Source: Trachythela sp. YZ-2020 (lineage: Eukaryota > Cnidaria > Anthozoa > Malacalcyonacea > Clavulariidae). From it: a stretch of 64,000 nucleotides of DNA. Below are positions 21,301-33,300 of the stretch, piece after piece. The notes below the pieces were generated by a model, which worked only from the letters and a program-made list of their open reading frames with translations, searched no databases and was not told the DNA's origin. The stretch's first letter is position 1, and the number at the start of each line of letters is the position of its first letter. A program made the translations under genes and the position numbers. Location of the stretch: NCBI GenBank assembly GCA_016169945.1, contig JADLSH010000127.1, positions 2,110,501-2,174,500 on the forward strand, read 5' to 3'.

Positions 21301-24300
21301 TGAGTGACAATCTTGTAGCAGCTTGATATTAAAATGACAGCATTGTTACAACTTGTTGCATAAACATAAACATAAACAAGCTTGCTACAAGTCTTTTGCG
21401 AATACATCTTGTCAGATGTGAGATTCTTACGTGTGAACAGCAGCTCTCTGTAGTGTGACAGTTCAGAATGTCTTCTGGATTGTCCGTGGCAGACTGCCAC
21501 TGGTTAAAGGCAAGTGTCTCGGACCTACGGCAGAGTGGCAAGTGCCTCTCACATAATTGCACGAGATTCGTTTCCTGCAATACGAAGCTTTCTGATAATA
21601 ATTTCACCTAAGTCGTATGTGAGAAGAGTAATTTCTGGGTGCAATCTTGAATGCATGGTTCTGAGCGAAGGATCTTCTTATGGAAGTTAGTAGCTACTAA
21701 CTTCCAGACCAAGGGCCTTCGCTCGAAACGTCGAAGTTCTTGTTATATTTTTCAAAACCCTCAAATATGGACAAATAAGAGATGGCACTTACAGGACCTC
21801 CAGGAAAAGCAGTCTAGAACTGATAGAGCTATCCAGTGACAAGTATATGGTTAATGTTGATTGATTGTATTACCTGACCATCAACCACAGCCTGGAATAT
21901 TTTTGGTAAAACTGGTTCAAACAGCCTTGGTCCTTCCACTGGGAACATTCGAAATACCACCTCAATGATCTAAGAGTGGATATCATTATAGAGAGTTTAT
22001 TACTGTGGATATCATTATAAGACCGTTTATTAACTGATTAGGCGCGATAGCGCCGAGTCGGCTATCAGTCATATACGACGAGAGTGAGTAGAATAACTGT
22101 TTTATTATATACACAAGCTCTGGATATGAATAGAACATTTTGGCGCACTTTTTTCAAGTAAAACTTGAATTTCCTCTTCATTTAATTGTCCAAATCTGCC
22201 AGCCATTTTTCTACTTTTCTCTACTAGCAGGATATGAGCTAATATCCTGCTGGTAGAGAACCAATCAGATTGCAGAATACCTCATATCCAGAGCTTGTGT
22301 ATATAATAAATACCATTACATCGCCATCAGTTGATTGCTCTAACCACAACGACCAAGTAATTTAAATAATTTAAAAGCTAAGCAACTTACTCTGGCTAAA
22401 ATCAAGTTTCCTTCAGCTTTGAGAGTTCCCAGTAAACTACTGCACGTGCTTACAATAAGGTGACCCCATGCCTGAAAATATTGAGGTCATGTTAACCACA
22501 TCGAATTATTGAATATACAGTATTTGATACCAATTGACAAAGGTTCGAGGGTTAGTTAGTGAAGGTTAATCCCTAAGGGTTAGTTTTTAGTGAGGAAGAA
22601 AAACCGGAGTACCCGGAGAAAAACCCTCGAAGCATTAGAGAGAACCAACCAATCTGTTTATAAATTAGGAAAAAGTTCGTTACCTGAAGAAACTCCAGAC
22701 CACCAAGTAATATATACGATTCGACAATCGAGAAACTTGTTCTTAAATTCTCTGAACTTAATTCTAAATAGAAATACAAATGAACTGATACAGTACATGT
22801 CACAGTGTTCAAAGATCTAATATTTTAACTAGCCACCCAATTCACCTTGATAAGATGACCAAACGTTTAAATTATAGATGTAATATGTGAGTCAATTCCG
22901 CGTTAACTGATGAGGTCTATTTAGTCATTACTAAATACTAACTCTGACCTGCTCATCCTACGCTTTTCAGTTCTCTAACAGTAATCAGGAAGCCACAACT
23001 TACCCAAGAGATCGGGCATGTTACTAAAAAGGTGTAGAAGTTCTGGGGTCATTGAAGAGGCACACTTCAGAGTACTTGACCTAAACGATGGATAAAAAAA
23101 CATCCTTTTTAAATATTGATCAAAAATGTAAAAACAATTTTGTAGAAATGAAAGCAAATTGCGGACCATACCAAAGTTCTAAGCCATCTTCTAACAGATA
23201 AACATGCGGAGGCTACAATAAATATAGTTCAGCGAGTTATTTGATGTAAAATAAAAAACTACCTTACATATTTTTCAGACTAAAGCCTTACCTGATTAAC
23301 ATCAGTACTTAGTTGGATAACAGGTGTTAAGAATGGATAGAGATGAACAGACTCCAAACCTAGACCCTAAAATGAAGAAAATCGTTATATTCTTACCATC
23401 TTCATCACTACCACCAACACCATCATCACCACCACTATCGTCATCACCATCACCACCATCATCAGCATCACCATCATTACCACCATCATCATATCATATT
23501 CACTATCACCATCATCACCACCACCATCACCACCACCATAATCACAACCACTATCATCACCACCACTATCACGATGTGCATATCGTGATACCATCGTCAC
23601 TACCACCATCACCACCACAATCATCACCACCACCACCACCACAATCATCACCACCACCACCATCACCACCACCATCATCACCACCACCACCACCACCATC
23701 ATCACCACCACCACTATCACGATACCATCATCACTACCATCAACACTATCACCACCATCATCCTCACACCATCATCATAACCATACCACAATACTACCAT
23801 TATCATCAACAATGATCAATCACCCCAGTTATTGCCATAGATACAAGATACCTTATACTTCATATATACCTTAACTATAAAAGTGAGAGTATTAAGAATC
23901 GAACATCGCAGCATATTGTGTTCTTCAGACTCAACCCAAAGTTTTGGAAGATAACCAGCTAATGATGAAACGTATGGCTTGATCTAGAAGTCGTACAAAC
24001 ACAAAACATTTATGGGCTTGCCAAAATTTGGACAAAGAGAATAAGAGATCACCAGGTGAAGTTGAAAAGAAACCTGGCACAAAAACTATAGTCCTCGTAT
24101 CTGAGTTAAAATCGCGCCGAAATGGTGGTGGTGATGATGATGGTGATGGTTTGATGATGGTGGTGGTGATGATGGTGGTGGTGATGGTGATGATGATGGT
24201 GTGGTGATGGTATGATGATAATGTGGTGATGGTGATGATGATGGTAGTGGTGGGGGTGGTGATGGTATGATGATGGATGGTATCATCATGGTGATGAGAG

Positions 24301-27300
24301 TGATGGTGGTGGTGATGATGGCGATGGCGGTGGTGATGGTATGATGATGGTATCATCATGGTGATGAGAGTGATGGTGGTGCTTATGTACAATGATCCAT
24401 ACAGAGGATGCTCTAATGTTCCGTCTACCCATACAACAGAAGAACCCGATAGCACACGGGAATTTCCTAGGGCTTCACATACCTTCGGGCCAACTCTTTC
24501 AATAACCAATGACATCACAAATAAGATGTGCATCTAGGAGGAAAAGCGATATGTTTAGGTAATATATCTAATCAGCAACGAATGTCTATGTCCATATGAC
24601 AGGAACATTGGTTGCCACATTTGTAAATTATATGCGAGTAAACCACTAGTAAACTGAATGGCAACATGCGTTAGCTGATAAGTCTACGTTAGCATCACCA
24701 TCACCACCACCACCATCACCATCACTCTCACCATCATCATCACCATGATGATACCATCCATCATCATACCATCACCACCCTCACCACCATCATCATCATC
24801 ACCATCATCACCATCACCACACCATCATCATACCATCACCACACCATCATCATCACCATCACCACACCACCATCATCACCACCATCATCACCATCTCACA
24901 TTGTCATTAATAGACCCATCGGTACAGAAATGTTTTGAGGCAATATTCCCAACCTTTGTGTCACATTCCTTGACATCACAAAGGAGTTTAAACAGCAGAG
25001 AAACACTCGCTTCCAAATACTGAAACACAATATTGAAATTAATGCATAAGAAAACTACTTGTGCAAGCATTAAGTACGAAGCTAAATGCAGATTGTAAAC
25101 CTCAAATCAATACTCTTACCGGTAAAAAATCCTCGGTTCTAAATTCAAAATCGTCCACAGCTAAACAAATTATCTTGTCAAGAAAAAATGCTCCGGATAT
25201 GCGGGTATCACCCGCGAGGAAGGTTTACTGGCATTGAGGAAGGTTGAAACTGAAACACCGAATATAAAACATTCCAAAGCCTGGCAAAGCCGCAAAGGTG
25301 TAATCGCTATAACAGGGTAGCGAGAGTCAAGATACTGATCAATTCATAGGACGTAACCTACCCAGGCAAAAGCTTGCATGTAGGAAAAGTTCCAAATGTT
25401 TTAAGGAAGGTTGGGAAACGTGTTTTTTTCTTCATGTTTTACAAACATAATTATTTTTTAAAAAAGGATACCAGATCGTAATGTTTTGGATGTATTTAGC
25501 CTCACCTAAACAGAAACGAAGCGATTGTTATCACATTCTAGGGGGTTAAGTTTTGTGTTTTTCATCAAGTCAAAATCCCGACTTACTACTAAGTCTTCAG
25601 ACTCAGTCATAAGGTTGATGATAATCTCATACAACATCGGTCGATACGGATGAGATAGCTTCACATTTATCCATTGTCCAATAAGCCAGATGACTCGACG
25701 ACGAATAATTCTGTAGCTAAATGGATAAAAATATTTCTCAAACTCATTAGCGATTGACGAGCAAAATTCAACGGAAATCGGCACCGTGTCGTTGTCTGGA
25801 TATCACGGCAATACGCATGAACCGAAATATCGACAATTAGTGGGTTTCAGTAAGCGCTACAGAGCAACAAATGGTGGACAACTTGAGACATGTCGCCGCT
25901 GATAATAGCAGGAGAATCATCCATCTCTCTAATGGAATGGAAAGAGTTAACATTATTTTCTTACTCTGATAAATGCCAGTTGACCACAATCTGCTGCTAT
26001 TAGTGTTTATTCAAACCCACCTGGCACCTACATGTGTATACAGTGTATTTGTCGTATGGGTAAATATCAAGATTTTTCTCGGCATCTCGTTCGATTCGAT
26101 TAATAGTAGAAGGTGTTAGTAGATGGAATACTCGAACAGGTTCGAGTATTCCATCTACTAACACCTTCTACTATTAATCCAATCGAACGAGATGCCGAGA
26201 AAAATCTTGATATTTACCCATACACCATATACTGGCATCACTCTCATCCTATATACCGAGCTTGCGGTTGATGCTCAGTAACTGGACTCCGTAGCTCAGT
26301 TGGTTAGAGCGCTGCACCGGAATCGCAGGGTCGCAGAGTCAATTCCTGCCAGAGGGCCTAAGTTGCATTTTTCGCAACCGATCCTGGCTAGGTCTAAAAA
26401 ATGTGTATAAATTTCCTGTTCGAGTATTCCATCTACTAACACCTTCTATACTAGTGTATATGTTTATTGTTGATCATACTTGGGTGATTTATTCTGTAGT
26501 TCTTTCACCAAACCTTGCGAAAACCATTCTTCAAAATTTATTTCGTCGAAAAGATCATACGAACATAAACCAGCAACGTTATAAACTAGAAAAGTTAGAA
26601 GGAGTAGAGAGTAAAGTATAAGAGTCTGTTGTAAAATAGGTACTCTGAACGCAAGTAAAATAAGCTAAACTAAACTTCCAGACGAAACGTCCACAAAAAT
26701 TTTCATCCATGTACCTGCTTCTTTTTCCATCAAAATGCTAAAATCTTCACTCTCTGGTAGACCTGTATACAGAAACAATAAAATTGACACATGCACACAT
26801 AACAGAATTGACTGTACTGCACTTTTTAGTTTGGTGGGGAGCGTTCGAACCATAAGAAAGTTTGCGGTTGAGATTATGTGGAAAATGTACCTACTTTGAA
26901 CGGAAGTTATGATATTGACAATGACTGGAGTGACCAAAGGACGAAATTCTCTGAACAATGAAAGCAGAAGCTTCTCTGTACTTGGCTAAAACATGGAAAT
27001 AGAAAATGTCGCTGAAATGCTTACACGGCCATTTATATCCGCTATATTAGATTCATTGTGTCTGTATTTACCCGTAACTGATAACGCCACGATTCACCGA
27101 CTTCTTCATTGTCTGTAAAGATATGAAACAAAAATTTAATAGAACATTTAAAGTTAAGCGTAAAGTTAAATATTTTTAAAGAAAAAAAAGGGACAGGTTA
27201 TATTATAGCCTTTAGGATAGACCGCAAAATAATCGTTGGTTTGAAATCTTACCAAACTCCTCTGGGTCAGAATCCCAAAGTTCCAAATCCTAGAAATTTG

Positions 27301-30300
27301 ACGAAGTATTTTTTTAAAATTAAAGATATTAAAATATATTTCTGTTATTCTCCACTAAAAGTAGTGTACTGGTACTATATTCTATCGCCTTACTTCTCGA
27401 GTGAGCAGAAAATAATGGGAAACCAACGTCTTTATAATTTCATCAAGAACTGCTTGGGTGAAGAACGACTTTTGAATCTACAATGAAATGTTTAGTTGTT
27501 GCAGGATTCTGCCCACGGTGGGCGACGCCGGGCGGCAGCGCCCAGCACTCAGCAGTGCCGCCCAGCACTCACGCTAAAGCAGACTCTTCCACCCAGCACT
27601 TGAAAGGTTTCAAATATGCAGTACGAAAACCCCAATGTTGTACTTTGTAATAGGTATTTTATACCAGTAATTTTGTATTTTTTATCTTGGCGAATTCTAT
27701 TATTTAAACGTTAGTATTGGATGAAATTCAGTACTATACAATGCGCACAATATTAGTTACTGGTGATTCAGAAAAATACGCTATCCCCCAAAGCCAGAAA
27801 GACGTCTGACGAACGGCTCTAATCACTTTGCACTTTGTTAATTGATGTCGCGCTTCAAGCTACTCTGAGACCAGTCGATCAAGTTTTAAAAGTTGTCTGC
27901 AGGGTGGGAGGGGGTCATACCCTCAGGGCTGCAGGTACCCAGCACTCACAAGATCCTGGGCAGAACCCTGTTGTTGGCCACACAGTAGTTAGTAAATGTG
28001 CCTTACATCCCTGTGACTGGGCTTCGATTATCTGATTATGATTTCGCCTTGGCAGTCGTATGTGAGAAAAATAGTTCATGTCTCACTCTACCAAACACAA
28101 CAGGTTTTTTCCATACTAAGGCTTTCTCCTGTAGTAACACTGGAATAAGACTAGACCCCTAGGGTGAACAGTTACGAACTGATAGAGCTATCCAGTATAA
28201 ATAGTTTCGTTTACCTGATGTGCTTTTAAGATGATTTGATCAACAGAGTCTAAAAATATCAAGCAATGTACATTAAAATATCTATTTAAATTAAATTAAA
28301 CTACAACAGTCAACGAATTTAACATATTGTGGTGTTAAGTGGTCTCTATAGCTTTCATATATAAGCAGTGCACAATAAAATGATTTATAAAACTAAACTA
28401 CAACTGCAGGACAAAAACGAAAAATAGGAAAATTCACAAGTCTAACCTGCTGTCTTGTTTGGCGGTCTGTAGCTTTCACATTTTGTAATATTTGTCATCA
28501 AGTTACAACAATGTATGACGAGCTTCTCAAAGACCAAGTCAGTTCCACGTTTTGTGAAAACATAAAATGCCGAGAATTGAAGCATGTCTTGAAGCAAGGG
28601 AATGCACGATAACGGGTGATATTCCTGCGTGCTTAGGATCTAGAAGAACAGAAAATACAGTGATCTTTCTACAATGCGTGGTTCCAATGTAGGTATATAG
28701 CGATAAATAACGATATATTTGACGGATTACAGGATAAAACTACCTGAAAATATAACGAGAACTTCGAAGGCCCGTTTCGACCGTCAACTAGCATTAGGAG
28801 GTCAGTGAATACCTTGACAAAGGGCGATTGCTCGATGAAAATAATAAAAGGCTCTGCAGTGGTGCTTAATGGATTTACAAATACTAGTATATCCATACCA
28901 GTTTAGCAAGACAGACAATCGGTTTCTCAAGCAGAGCGACCATTTGTGGATTAGACAATAATTTCTGCCCTGTAAATAACACAAATTATTATGCTTTACT
29001 TACTATCATTAACAAATTCCTATTGTATATAAAGGCGATATTAAACGGGACACCTTTTCGCGACACCTCGCAATGCAAATCGTTACAGAACCAATAAAAT
29101 TTCATAGAATCTCATTTGCATTGCGAGTTGTCGCTACAAGTTATCCCGTGGAAAATCGCCTTATTAGTTAAAGTACAACAATTTAATTAATTAATTGTAA
29201 GACCGGTACTAAAAATAACTCACTTATATCGACCAATTGCCTAGCTGCTTCCAAGCACTTCTTTAAAAATGCCTAAAAATATAAAATGATATTGTTTCGG
29301 AACCGGATCCTGAGAGAAACGACAAAGCTTCGTACTCATTCTCATATTGCTGAAATCAATCTATTGTTTTACACTCTATTCTAACCCGATTAAATCTTCA
29401 ACATTGAATAATCTCTCTTCATCTGGAATGACTTTATGCCTTACCGTAGGTTGAGAATCAGGAGCAAATTCTTTGAACCCATGGACCATGAATTTCTTCA
29501 AAACTTCATTGAATGAAGAAATTATTATATGAATATCGATATTCCGAAACTAATAAAATAATTCATGAGCAAAACACAAAGGAAATCACCACCGTATCGT
29601 TGTTCTGATACCACGGTAATAAACATCCATAAATTAACTCAACTTTTGCGTCGAATTTCTCTTTAAATACTGGTTCGTTTGAGAAGTTACAAAGTGACGT
29701 AAGAGGCGTATGTCCCACGGGGAGGCTAGTGCGCTCCATATATATCTGGAGTGAGAACTCACGTCCAAAAAGTGAAGCCAAAGATGGCGGAAATTGACGT
29801 CCACTGCCAGTCCCTTTCGATTGTTTTTGTCCGCGAGGTTTGCACAAGGCGGCAAGGAGTGCGCGCATGTTTTTACTTCGATTTAAAGAATAACATCATG
29901 ATTTTATAACTTGATTAGCGATACAATCCGCTAGAAAATACTGAAACTAGCTGGGGAAATGGTACGAAAACTGTTCACGACCTTCGCAGACGTTGGATGT
30001 CAATTTGCTGCGCCTCCCCGAAAACTTTTCTACCTGCCCTAACATTTACATCAAAATCAAGCCTTGGCTGTATATTTAAAGGCAGAGCACGTTGAGTATT
30101 TTATCCTTCCTAACGCAGAGGACATCTTCACCTTTGGATGACAGCATGCTGGCTTCTTGAGCCTCGCGAATATTTTCACTCTAAAATATGAGAAAATTTC
30201 CTTTCTACTACGTGTTCAATGCAGTTGTAAATTTGAAGTCTGTATAACAGTTGAGATGTTTAACTTTAGAAAACTTTGCAAAATTCTGAAAATCGTTTAC

Positions 30301-33300
30301 CTGTGCTTGAATTTGCTCAAAATAATTTACCATATAACTATTCCACATCGTGAACATAAAGTCAAATGTACTTGAAGCCAACTAATAACAATAAAATTCA
30401 AAACCAATTTATGAGCATTTTAAACATAAAACATAATTAAAAATACTCCCTATTATTATTATTTATATTGATTAAACTCTCTCAGTAAACCTAACACTGC
30501 ACTCGCGTTTCAGCAAGCTCTTTTTTAAGCAACGCAACTGGAACGCAAATGGAGCGCAATTGGAACGCAATTGGAGCGCAATTGGAACGCAATTGGAACG
30601 CAACTGGAACGTAATTGGAACACAGTTGGGACGCAATTGAAACACAACTGAAACGCAACTGGAACGCAATTGAAACGCAATTGAAACGCAACTGGAACGC
30701 AACTGGAACGCAACTGAAACGCAACTGGAACGCAATGAAACGCAAATGGAACGCAACTGAAACGCAACTGAAACGCAATTGGAACGCAATTGGAACGCAA
30801 TGGAACGCAACTGAAACGCAATTGGAACGCAAATGAAACGGAATGCAAATCGAACGCTTTTAAATAGGACACAAATGGAACGTAATTTGGAACGCGTTAA
30901 AAGAAAGCAATTGGAACGCAAATGGAACATCACCATCACCATCATCATCATCATGTCGTTACTCCACTATGGCAGTCAGGCAGGAGAGCTGTTGGGGTGG
31001 GAAAATATTTTGTCCAGCCAACTTTCGAAGTCTTCCTTCACCGTCATCAATTTTCGAAGTTGGATTTTATCAATACGATACTCCTTCTCTAGTTTATTCC
31101 AGATATCTTGACTGTTCCTTTGCTCACTTTGCGAACGCTGGGGAACCCAATTGGAACGCAAAAATTGGAAACAAATTTGGAACGCGTTAAGGACGCAATA
31201 TCAACAATTACATATTTGCCATATCAATAACTAAAATGTCAATACCTCCCTAAAACTTTCTTTATCAGTGCACAATTTTTTTGAAGCCATCATTTTTACC
31301 ACGTGTTGAAATATAAGTAATGATCTTAGACGATACATTGCATCAGCATTCTGAAGACCCTTCAAGATAGAAAAAATTATCTAAATCTTATCCAGATCTA
31401 AAGAGAGATTAAAGTTCGTATGCCAAAGCCAGGGCGTAGGAAGCGGGGACCGGCCACATCCATTATATTTTGCTTTGGTCGCCCCCCCCCCAAAAAAAAA
31501 TAAATGACCTTCCTACTTCCCACTCAGGGGTGGTGCCAGGAATTCCCAGATGAGGGGGCTAGGGTCCACAACGAGGGGTCTAAGTTCGTAGAGGCAGTCA
31601 AACTTTTTATCTGATGTTCAACCTGGGGGGGTTCGGGGGCATGCTACCCAGAGAAAATTTTTGAATTTTGAGTCTCTGAAATGGTATTTCCTGCGTTTTG
31701 AGGGTATTTTGCGGTAAAATAGAATTGTCACGCTCGTTACAAGACATAGATTCTTCCCCGACGAAAGAGCAATATTTCCCCGATGGGGGAGCTAGAGTTC
31801 CCCGATGGGGGGGAGGGGGACTCCCCCCCTAGCGCCACCCCTGTTCCCACTTAGCCCCTGGCTAAAGCCTCACATTTCCATTTAGTTGTAACTGTTGCGA
31901 ACATATCAAGGAGACCGATGTAATAGAGTGTCAATATATCTCTACAGTCAGTCAAGATTGATTTGCATACAAACCAAGAGGCAAGATAGATCCAGACTAT
32001 TTCACAGGCTTAATAATCCTATACCTGTGAAAGTGCTGGCATTAATTCTGTCCAAGATTTTGACTCAACCCTTGCTACTTTTGATATCAAAACAGCTAAC
32101 TGGGATGCAATCTACAGTAGAATCAATTTTGGTTATCAGTATAAAGTATTTTGTAAAGTTACTAGCCCCGGGATCTTTAAATTATAATTTTGCCTCACTC
32201 ACATGTTAAAAGAATGCTGCCAGTTTGACTCTGTGAAACACAGGTTTTCTTCAGGTATTCCAGTTTTCTCCTGTAGTACAACATTAGACCAACAAAAGGA
32301 CAGCGCTTACTGGGCCGACTTCTAGGGAGAACAGTTTAGAACTGAGAGCTATCCAGTCTAAAAAAATAGACTAACTAATATTGCATTATGTCTCAGAATG
32401 CAAAAAACCTTGTGGTTGATCGAGACGATAGATTATGAAATAGCTATAGCATCACCATACCTGTGAAACTGGTTCATTAAATGATAACAACAATTGTCTT
32501 TTAATTTCTGTCTTTTCCTCATCAGATAATGAACTAGTTAACATAATTTAGTAAGTCTGATAGATAATAAACAATTCACAAACAGAACTGGAAACAAGGA
32601 TGTACAGCATAGAACAGTACAAAGAATTTTTTCTCAAATATTTGGACAGAATATTATAAGAAATGTACAGTATTGGTGCAGGTACCAGTTATTATGCCTT
32701 TCAACCTTGCAACTTCAATTAGATTCCTCCAATATTCAGTTGTCTGATTATAATTTCATTTCAGTCACATGTGAAAAGGATTGGCTACAAATGGGTCAAC
32801 TTATATATTGTATATCTTAAATTCATGGATAATAAATGAGTCATAAAATAGACAAAGGAAATCAGTACCGTGATGGCAACTGGACATGTGATCTTAATTA
32901 GCATAGAATTTCATCAACTTTGAACTCAAATTTCTCTTAAAATACTGATTCATTTGTGAATTTGAGATACAATATCAAAACCTCCAATTCAGACTTTACC
33001 ATGCAGATATCCAGTCCCTGCAAGTAATAGCAAGGGCTGGATATCAGTAAAGTCTGACTTCCAATAAAGTCTTACTTGGGAGCAGATTTTCTCCAATATT
33101 TATCCACTCCATTTTTAAGACAGACAACTGCCAGCCATCGCACGTTCGGATTAACTTCATGATTTCTGTATATAGACTAGAAATTGAAATTACAGGGCTA
33201 GCTAAATATTAGACCTTTGCACATTTTACAGTTGCTGGTATGTCATATCAAGTTTTGTTACACTCGGACTGTATGCAATTATTTTTTATCATTCTATGTG

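Noticed and set aside
23324..24533. Long ORFs of His/Pro/Ser repeats
   Set aside because: They are translations of CAC/CAT trinucleotide tracts in IPO11 introns.
26281..26350. Possible tRNA gene on the plus strand
   Set aside because: The A box is good but the T arm is degenerate, and the same sequence is dispersed with a shared tail, so it is a SINE.
28669..28896. ORF with PFIIFIEQSPFVK as an extra IPO11 exon
   Set aside because: It resembles FLDQHPF of importin-11, but the exon ending 28899 joins the exon starting 28639 in phase, and the latter supplies that region without a gap.
29563..29868. ORF with NEPVFKEKFDAKVELIYG as a coding exon
   Set aside because: The same text recurs at 25.8, 32.9 and 34.4 kb as a dispersed repeat, and importin-11 is continuous without it.
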